64,000 bases of DNA, taken from Acetoanaerobium pronyense. GTDB taxonomy: Bacteria > Bacillota > Clostridia > Peptostreptococcales > Filifactoraceae. A program made the position numbers and the translations under genes. Below the pieces are notes generated by a model. That model had not been told where the DNA came from. It ran no database searches and worked only from the letters and a program-made list of their open reading frames with translations. The DNA is taken from the NCBI RefSeq assembly GCF_017874355.1, contig NZ_JAGGLI010000001.1:62001-126000 (forward strand), written 5' to 3'. Shown here piece after piece: positions 58,159 through 64,000 of the stretch; positions within the stretch are counted from its first letter, which is position 1; every line of letters begins with the position of its first letter.

Positions 58159-59409
58159 TTGGGGGAAACATTAAAATATGAAATTTATGAAAAAACCTTT
58201 AAAGACAGATTAAAGGAAAATAAGGATGGACTTTTCATTTGGGCATCACTAGTAATAAATATGATAATGGTATTTGTTCAGAGGCTTTATATAGGTGTAA
58301 TGCCAGACTATATCATGTCAAAATTTGAAATTGATATTGTAGGACTTTCATTTATGGCATCTGCTGTTTTTTATGGATATGCTATCTTTCAGATTCCATC
58401 AGGTATATTAATTGACAAAGTGGGAGTTAGAAAGTTAAATTTATTTGGAGCAACCTTGACTACTATATCTTCATTTTTATTTACAGTTACAGATAGCTTT
58501 TTAATTGGATGGATATCAAGGTTTTTTATAGGACTTGGTACTTCTATGGCGGTAATATCTATAATGAAAGTTCAGACTCTTTGGTTTAAAAGGAAGTACT
58601 TTTCTCAATTATCATCTCTTATGGCATTTATATCCAATATAGGGATGTTTGCAGGAACACTTCCTCTTGCTTATATGATTTCAAGAGTAGGAGCTAATAC
58701 TTCTTTGCACGTGATTACAATCTTGAATCTAGTATCCTTAGGAATTATGTTTATTTTTGTAAAAGATAAACAAGCAGAGGCAAAGGAAAACAAAACTTCA
58801 AAAATTTCTGAGTCATTGAAAGAAGTATTTAAAAATAAAAGAACATACCCTCCTTTAATGGTTATGTTCTTCTTTATATCCACAATGACATCTATTATGG
58901 GACTTTGGGGAGTTAATTATATCACAAGCATCTATGGAGTAGACAAGGTAAATGCAGCAGAATTTGTTTCTTTCTTTACCTTTGGATTCATAGCTGGAGC
59001 TCCATTTGTTTCTTTGATGGACAGATTTTTAAAAGGGAACTATAAGGCAAATCTTCTTTTGTCAACAGGATTTTATACGATACTTTGGTTTTATGTACTC
59101 ATCATAATGAAGGGAAGACCGCCTATAGAGCAAATTCCTTTATTATTCTTTTTGATGGGTGCAGCTATAATGTTTCATATCTTAACCTTTACTGTAATTA
59201 AAGATGTTAACTTCCTAAAAAATTCCGGAATAGCCACCTCTACTGCTAACATGATGGAATTTTTAGGAAGTGGAATTGTAAATTTTTTAATAGCATTCTT
59301 TATTCAACAAGGAATAGGAATAGAAAAAGCGTTTATTTCAATATTGGTCTTTGGAATACTTTCTTTTATATCTGCTTTATTTATAGATTATAAGGATGTT
59401 GAAGTTTAG
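58159..59409 (+). CDS. Major facilitator superfamily transporter
   Basis: A 416-residue membrane protein with 12 helices. PSGILIDKVGVRKLNLFGATL is the MFS loop 2-3 signature, and FIGLGTSMAVISIMKVQTLWF follows. The C-terminal half has a similar layout. It resembles transporters of the organic anion or sugar-phosphate groups but the substrate cannot be told. TTG 58159 follows GGAGGG. Confidence 0.85.
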   Translation: MGETLKYEIYEKTFKDRLKENKDGLFIWASLVINMIMVFVQRLYIGVMPDYIMSKFEIDIVGLSFMASAVFYGYAIFQIPSGILIDKVGVRKLNLFGATLTTISSFLFTVTDSFLIGWISRFFIGLGTSMAVISIMKVQTLWFKRKYFSQLSSLMAFISNIGMFAGTLPLAYMISRVGANTSLHVITILNLVSLGIMFIFVKDKQAEAKENKTSKISESLKEVFKNKRTYPPLMVMFFFISTMTSIMGLWGVNYITSIYGVDKVNAAEFVSFFTFGFIAGAPFVSLMDRFLKGNYKANLLLSTGFYTILWFYVLIIMKGRPPIEQIPLLFFLMGAAIMFHILTFTVIKDVNFLKNSGIATSTANMMEFLGSGIVNFLIAFFIQQGIGIEKAFISILVFGILSFISALFIDYKDVEV

Positions 59410-59410
59410 T

Positions 59411-60286
59411 CTACTTAAAATTTATAGTTATTTCACCCATTAGAACATTACAGTTAAAAAATATGGTTCCTTTAGATTTGATTTGGGGGATGTAGTCTCC
59501 AGTAAGATTAGAGAATACTCCTCCACTTTCCTTTCCGATAAATTCCAGCCCTCCTAAAACAGCAGTTCCCTTGCAGTGAATTGTAACATCCCTTGGAACG
59601 AGTATTTCAATCCCTCCCATTACTGCCGTAAGATTTATATTAACCTCTTCTTTTAAAAATTTTGCCTTGGATATATCAAGCTCTACTCCTCCCATAAAGG
59701 CAGTATAAGATCCGTCTTTAATATCCCATAATTCCTCGAAAGAATCGTATAATACTGTGTGAATCTCTTTAAATGAAGATTCAGTTTCATAATCGCCATC
59801 ATAATCACTATCCTTTGTAAGATTTACTTTTATCTTAGGGCTTTTATTTACTTTATTATAACTATCAAGATTTTCAGTCTTTGTATTGAGAATTGTGTCA
59901 TTTTCAGGAATATCTCCTTTATAGCTTTCCTTACTATAATCAGAACCTTTTTTCTTTTGCTTTGGATTATACATAAGTGATAAACCGATTAAAATCATAG
60001 CTATAGGCCAAATAAGCCCTATAAAATAACCAATATCGAATCTAAAGACATTTAGGTTGTCTCCAAGAAGTCCAAGTCCTAAGAAGCATAAAAGTGCACC
60101 AATTATAATCTCAGATTTGCTGCTTCTATCAAATAGCATTTTAATTCCGATATAAATGAGGATAAGGGGCCAATAAGAGAATAAGATATCCATAACCCTG
60201 ATATCTGTATAACCTAAATAATTGAATAGCATAATTAAACCGATTGCTATTAGAATAAGACCTATAATATCAACTTTTAATCTCAA
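59411..60286 (-). CDS. LiaF-like membrane protein
   Basis: The 291-residue protein has four helices in the first 110 residues (LiaI/LiaF-type transmembrane domain: LILIAIGLIMLFNYLGYTDI, then WPLILIYIGIKMLFD), a polar linker, and a C-terminal beta-rich domain with AFMGGVELDISKAKF and TAVMGGIEILVPRDV, as in LiaF. LiaF inhibits the LiaRS envelope stress system in Bacillus, but no liaRS genes are next to it, so the role here is unknown. It converges on the MFS gene with 1 nt between stop codons. Confidence 0.82.
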   Translation of the reverse strand: MRLKVDIIGLILIAIGLIMLFNYLGYTDIRVMDILFSYWPLILIYIGIKMLFDRSSKSEIIIGALLCFLGLGLLGDNLNVFRFDIGYFIGLIWPIAMILIGLSLMYNPKQKKKGSDYSKESYKGDIPENDTILNTKTENLDSYNKVNKSPKIKVNLTKDSDYDGDYETESSFKEIHTVLYDSFEELWDIKDGSYTAFMGGVELDISKAKFLKEEVNINLTAVMGGIEILVPRDVTIHCKGTAVLGGLEFIGKESGGVFSNLTGDYIPQIKSKGTIFFNCNVLMGEITINFK

Positions 60287-60631
60287 TTTAATTCCTCCTT
60301 AAATTTTATTCTAAGATTATTATAAACAAATACCCCAATTAATAGTATTGAAATTAGGTAAGAAAATAAAATTATGTTAAAAAACTGAAAACAGAAGTAT
60401 TGTATATAAAAGAAATTTATATAGAAATTAACAGAATTTTGGAAATATATATAAATTTTACTTTATGCTAAAGTGAATTTTTATAAAATAATTATTCGTT
60501 AGTATGTATAAAAAATTTCATAGCTTTTAATAATTTAAATATTCTTTCAAAGCTAGAGATTGAAAACCTTTGAATAGCTTATATTTAGTAAAAGATATTT
60601 GTTTTCATTTAATATTTTAAGCATACTTATG

Positions 60632-60646
60632 AATAAACTGAAAATT
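60632..60646 (+). promoter_or_regulatory. CodY-box-like sequence
   Basis: AATAAACTGAAAATT matches 12 of 15 positions of the CodY consensus AATTTTCWGAAAATT. Peptide transporters are frequent CodY targets in Firmicutes. In A/T-rich DNA such matches also arise by chance, so this is weak evidence. Confidence 0.35.
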
Positions 60647-60686
60647 TTATATAGAGGGATTATTGGAAACATACATAATAATTTTG

Positions 60687-60715
60687 TTGTGTGTCTCACA
60701 AAAATAATATATAAT
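60687..60715 (+). promoter_or_regulatory. Probable promoter of the peptide transporter operon
   Basis: TTGTGT and a perfect TATAAT are separated by 17 nt, giving a leader of about 160 nt before the first gene. TTGTG and CACAA (60687-60691 and 60697-60701) form an inverted repeat over the -35 box, which might be an operator. Confidence 0.5.
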
Positions 60716-60879
60716 TGATATTAATCAAGGCAATAGAAAGTATATTTAATATATTTGGAAAATTTAATTCATTATGATTTTTCAATACGTCGTTATATTG
60801 TCCTTGTAAAAATTGGTTTAAGCTTCCTCTTCACTAAGATGAAGTTTGAATATAACAAAATATGGAAGGGAGAAATGAA

Positions 60880-62442
60880 ATGAAAAACAAAAAAATAACC
60901 TTACTACTTAGTTTGATCCTAATGGTAGCACTTATTGCTGTAGGATGTGGTAATGGCGGAGATGAGCCTGCACCATCAACTGGAGGAGAAGAAACACCAG
61001 CTGCAACAAAAGACGTTTTAATCGTAGGACAAGGGGCAGATGCAGTTTCACTTGACCCTCATGCAACAAATGATCAACCTTCTTCAAGAGTTTCTAAGCA
61101 AATATATGAAACTCTAGTAAATCAAAATGAAAGTATGGAACTTCAACCTGGGCTTGCTGAATCTTGGGAGCAAGTTGATGACCTTACATTTGAATTTAAA
61201 CTAAAGCAGGGAGTTAAATTCCACAATGGAGAAGACTTTACTGCTGAAGATGTTAAGTTTACATTACTTAGAGCTTTAGATTCAGCTCAAATAGGACATA
61301 TAGTTGGTTCTATTAATGGAGATGCAATCGAGGTAGTTGATGACTACACAATAAGAATAGCAACTTCTGAGCCATTTGCTCCACTTTTATCACATCTTGC
61401 TCATACAGCTACTGGTATGCTTAATCAAACTGCAGTAGAAGAGTTTGGAGAAGACTATGGACAAAACCCAGTTGGAACTGGACCATACAAATTTGACAAG
61501 TGGATGAGTGGAGATAGCATAGAGCTTGTTAGATTTGACGAGTTCCATGGAGATGCTCCAGCTATTGAAAGAGTAATTTTTAGAAATATACCAGAAAACA
61601 CAAACAGAACTATAGAACTTGAAACTGGTGGAATAGATATCGCTTATGATATAGCTCCTACAGACGTAGAAAGAGTAGAGTCAAACTCTGATTTAGTTCT
61701 TCAAAGAAGTCCAAACCTTGCTACATCATATATTGGATTCAACGCTGCAAAAGCACCTTATGATGATGTAAGAGTACGTCAAGCAATAAACTATGCTCTT
61801 GATATGGAGTCTATAGTTAACGCTGTATACAAAGGTGTTGGATCACCAGCTAAAGGTGTTCTTGGACCAAACGTATGGGCTTCAAATCAAGACCTAGAAG
61901 GATACGGATATGATGTTGAAAAAGCTAAAGAACTTCTTGCAGAAGCAGGACTTGCTGATGGTTTCTCAACAACAATCTGGACTAACGATAACCAGCAAAG
62001 AATGGATATCGCAGAAATAGTACAAAATCAGCTTAAAGCCGTAAATATAAACGCAGAAGTACAAGTTGTTGAGTGGGGATCTTACCTAGATGGAACAGCA
62101 GCTGGTGAGCATGATATGTTCATACTTGGATGGGTTACTGTAACTGGAGATCCAGATTACGGACTATATCCTTTATTCCACTCTTCACAGCATGGAGCTG
62201 CAGGAAACAGAACATTCTACTCTAATGCAAGAGTTGATGAGCTTCTTGATATAGGAAGAAAATCTGTAGATCCTGACGTAAGAGAAGAAGCGTATATGGA
62301 AGTACAGCAAATAATAAGAGACGAAGCTCCATGGATATTTACATGGGCTGGGGAAGACTTAGCTGGAGTTAGATCAAACGTTAAAGGGTTCCAGCAACAT
62401 CCAGCAGGACACCATAAAATATTCACAGTATACTTCGAATAA
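60880..62442 (+). CDS. Peptide ABC transporter, substrate-binding lipoprotein
   Basis: This 520-residue protein belongs to the extracellular solute-binding family 5. A signal peptide ends in the lipobox LIAVGC, after which a Gly/Glu/Pro/Ala/Thr linker leads to the binding domain. Family segments include SLDPHATNDQPSSRVSKQIY, GVKFHNGEDFTAEDVKFTL, NPVGTGPYKFDKW and DVRVRQAINYALDMESIVN. It captures oligo- or dipeptides, or another ligand such as nickel or heme. ATG 60880 with GGAAGGGAG 7 nt upstream is preferred to ATG 60862. Confidence 0.93.
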   Translation: MKNKKITLLLSLILMVALIAVGCGNGGDEPAPSTGGEETPAATKDVLIVGQGADAVSLDPHATNDQPSSRVSKQIYETLVNQNESMELQPGLAESWEQVDDLTFEFKLKQGVKFHNGEDFTAEDVKFTLLRALDSAQIGHIVGSINGDAIEVVDDYTIRIATSEPFAPLLSHLAHTATGMLNQTAVEEFGEDYGQNPVGTGPYKFDKWMSGDSIELVRFDEFHGDAPAIERVIFRNIPENTNRTIELETGGIDIAYDIAPTDVERVESNSDLVLQRSPNLATSYIGFNAAKAPYDDVRVRQAINYALDMESIVNAVYKGVGSPAKGVLGPNVWASNQDLEGYGYDVEKAKELLAEAGLADGFSTTIWTNDNQQRMDIAEIVQNQLKAVNINAEVQVVEWGSYLDGTAAGEHDMFILGWVTVTGDPDYGLYPLFHSSQHGAAGNRTFYSNARVDELLDIGRKSVDPDVREEAYMEVQQIIRDEAPWIFTWAGEDLAGVRSNVKGFQQHPAGHHKIFTVYFE

Positions 62443-62495
62443 TTTAAATTTTAATAATCTAGTTTAAAAAGTTTTATAAAAAACCTATTTCACAT

Positions 62496-62528
62496 AATAA
62501 TGTAGGGTGATTTAAGCCCTACATTATT
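62496..62528 (+). other. Stable hairpin between binding protein and permease genes
   Basis: AATAATGTAGGG and CCCTACATTATT form a perfect 12-bp stem with a 9-nt loop and no T run. Such hairpins often protect the 3' end of the abundant binding-protein transcript while allowing some read-through. Confidence 0.7.
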
Positions 62529-62560
62529 ACTGTGGATGTCATTTTCAAAGGAGGCTAGTT

Positions 62561-63490
62561 ATGCATAAGTACATACTTAGAAGATTACTAATGCTCATTC
62601 CTGTAATCTTAGGAGTTACTTTTATAATATTTACCATGATGTATTTTACTCCTGGAGATCCAGCAAGAATTATGCTTGGGGAAGCGGCTGCTGAGGCAGA
62701 CGTGATAAGGCTTAGAGCAGAATTGGGTCTTGATGATCCGTTTTTAGTACAATTTGGAAGATATGTTAAGAATGCAGTTGTTCATCAAGATATAGGTAGA
62801 TCGTATACTACCAACAGGCCTGTTTTAGAGCTGATTATGACAAGATTTCCTTCAACTCTTAAACTTGCGGCATTAGGAATCATGGTAGCTGTTATAATAG
62901 GAATTCCTACTGGAATAATATCTGCAACAAAGCAGTATTCATTATTTGACAATGTTGCAATGGTAGTTGCTCTACTTGGTGTATCGATGCCAAACTTCTG
63001 GCAGGGACTTATGATGATTCTAGTTTTTTCAGTATATCTGGGATGGCTTCCTTCATCTGGATTTAATACACCCGCCCATATGGTGCTTCCAGCACTTACT
63101 ATAGGGACAAGTACAGCAGCGATAATCACAAGAATGACAAGATCCAGTATGCTGGAAGTAATAAGACAGGATTACATAAGAACTGCAAGGGCTAAAGGTC
63201 AAGTAGAGTCTAAGGTAATAAACAGACATGCCCTTAAAAATGCGCTTATACCTATAATTACGGTAATTGGACTTCAGTTTGGATACTTACTTGGGGGAGC
63301 AGTATTAACAGAATCTATATTTGCAGTACCAGGTGTTGGTAGACTAATGGTTGATTCCATAAGATCTAGAGATTTTCCGGTAGTACAGGGAGGCGTATTA
63401 TTTATTGCTGTAACGTTTAGTTTTGTAAACTTAATAGTTGATATTTTATATGCCTTCGTAGATCCTAGAATAAGATCACAGTACAAGTAA
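62561..63490 (+). CDS. Peptide ABC transporter permease (DppB/OppB type)
   Basis: A 309-residue inner-membrane permease with six helices: it starts MHKYILRRLLMLIPVILGVT and has MMYFTPGDPARIMLGE. The EAA loop is RTARAKGQVESKVINRHALK with the conserved G and nearby TESIFAVPGVGRLMVDSI. It partners the permease encoded next. RBS AAAGGAGG precedes ATG. Confidence 0.95.
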   Translation: MHKYILRRLLMLIPVILGVTFIIFTMMYFTPGDPARIMLGEAAAEADVIRLRAELGLDDPFLVQFGRYVKNAVVHQDIGRSYTTNRPVLELIMTRFPSTLKLAALGIMVAVIIGIPTGIISATKQYSLFDNVAMVVALLGVSMPNFWQGLMMILVFSVYLGWLPSSGFNTPAHMVLPALTIGTSTAAIITRMTRSSMLEVIRQDYIRTARAKGQVESKVINRHALKNALIPIITVIGLQFGYLLGGAVLTESIFAVPGVGRLMVDSIRSRDFPVVQGGVLFIAVTFSFVNLIVDILYAFVDPRIRSQYK

Positions 63491-63502
63491 GGAGGTTCAT
63501 CG

Positions 63503-64000
63503 ATGACGACAGATAGTAAAAAAGTAGATATACAAAAGGAAAACGTTGCCGAAAATGCAAAAAAGAGAAGTCAGTGGCTTGAGGTATGGAGAAGACTAAG
63601 ACAAAATAAATCGGCAATGGTGGGACTAGGAATTATAATAGTACTTATACTAAGTGCTTTGCTTGCAGATATTGTTGCTCCATTTGGAATAGACGACCAA
63701 AATCTTATGAATGCTCTTCAAACACCAAATAGTAATCATTGGTTTGGTACTGATAACTTTGGTAGAGATATATTTAGCAGGGTTGTACACGGCTCTAGAA
63801 TATCTCTTCAAGTTGGATTTATAGCTGTTGGTATAGCTATGATAACTGGTGGAATTCTTGGAGCAATAGCAGGGTACTATGGAGGAAAACTTGACAACTT
63901 TATAATGAGAATGATGGATATACTTCTTGCTATTCCGTCTATTCTTCTTGCCATATCAATCGTTGCAGCTCTCGGGCCTGGACTTTCAAACGTAATGATT
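63503..64000 (+). CDS. Peptide ABC transporter permease (DppC/OppC type), 5' part
   Basis: The first 166 residues are in the window; the gene continues past the end. After a charged N-terminal segment (MTTDSKKVDIQKENVAENAK) comes a WRRLRQNKSAMVGLGIIIV start of helix 1, then the DppC hallmark HWFGTDNFGRDIFSRVVHGSR and GAIAGYYGGKLDNFIMRMMD. ATG 63503 follows AAGGAGG. It is 12 nt after the DppB-type gene. Confidence 0.93.
   Translation, partial: MTTDSKKVDIQKENVAENAKKRSQWLEVWRRLRQNKSAMVGLGIIIVLILSALLADIVAPFGIDDQNLMNALQTPNSNHWFGTDNFGRDIFSRVVHGSRISLQVGFIAVGIAMITGGILGAIAGYYGGKLDNFIMRMMDILLAIPSILLAISIVAALGPGLSNVMI

Larger units (their letters stand above)
60287..60861. other. 575-nt intergenic region before the peptide transporter
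   Basis: This A/T-rich gap lies between divergent genes. It holds a likely promoter of the transporter at 60687-60715, a palindrome TTGTG-N5-CACAA that overlaps its -35 box, and a CodY-like site at 60632-60646. No open frame of note and no RNA gene were seen. The promoter of the LiaF-like gene should also lie here. Confidence 0.6.

Noticed and set aside
60687-60701. Rex (redox repressor) operator at TTGTG-N5-CACAA
   Set aside because: Rex sites have eight bases between TTGTG and CACAA; here there are five, so the half-sites are on the wrong helical spacing.

Overview
The window is a chromosomal segment of a low-GC, Gram-positive-type bacterium in the class Clostridia. The reasons are A/T-rich codon use, strong Shine-Dalgarno sites with many TTG and GTG starts, the gene order hrcA-grpE-dnaK-dnaJ-prmA-rsmE-mtaB-hinT-rpsU-yqeY, a CIRCE operator and NtrC-type sigma-54 control. 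Fermentation of succinate to propionate with a sodium pump, together with a selenoprotein, points to a strict anaerobe, perhaps near Peptostreptococcaceae. That placement is inference. I see no mobile element, CRISPR array, rRNA or tRNA gene.

Region 1 (1-7.5 kb): the tail of tilS, then ftsH, then a membrane sensor kinase and its sigma-54 activator, then a dicarboxylate-type permease. A well-formed -24/-12 promoter lies directly before the permease, so the two-component pair probably switches on uptake.

Region 2 (7.5-21.7 kb): a complete succinate-to-propionate module. It holds a DUF3870 protein, a succinyl-CoA:carboxylate CoA-transferase, both subunits of B12-dependent methylmalonyl-CoA mutase, the MeaB chaperone, methylmalonyl-CoA epimerase and the four subunits of the Na+-pumping methylmalonyl-CoA decarboxylase. 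Next come birA (biotin for the decarboxylase), a P1-family peptidase, an ECF vitamin transporter S component, coaX (coenzyme A synthesis) and dus. The CoA-transferase operon is preceded by a structured leader. It has its own sigma-A-like promoter, a compact two-helix domain, an intrinsic terminator, a possible antiterminator and a hairpin next to the ribosome binding site. I think it is an undescribed attenuator or riboswitch candidate.

Region 3 (21.7-48.8 kb): mostly housekeeping and cell-surface genes. These are greA-lysS, tmcAL with an unrecognised partner, tcdA, an NhaC-type antiporter, a FapA-type protein with an unrecognised GAF-like protein, a chemotaxis receptor, two MATE exporters, a DUF3006/metallo-beta-lactamase lipoprotein pair, acetyltransferase-like genes, a short ComEC, holA, rpsT, lepA and hemW. 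At 46.3 kb a thioredoxin-like gene has an in-frame TGA exactly where the first catalytic cysteine should be. A hairpin that fits a bacterial SECIS follows the TGA, and the gene is fused by a 1-nt overlap to ccdA, so I read it as a membrane-anchored selenoprotein.

Region 4 (48.8-64 kb): the HrcA/CIRCE-controlled heat-shock operon, the prmA-rsmE-mtaB-hinT translation cluster, rpsU-yqeY, an MFS transporter, a LiaF-like membrane protein on the minus strand, and the start of an oligopeptide/dipeptide ABC transporter operon that runs off the end of the window.
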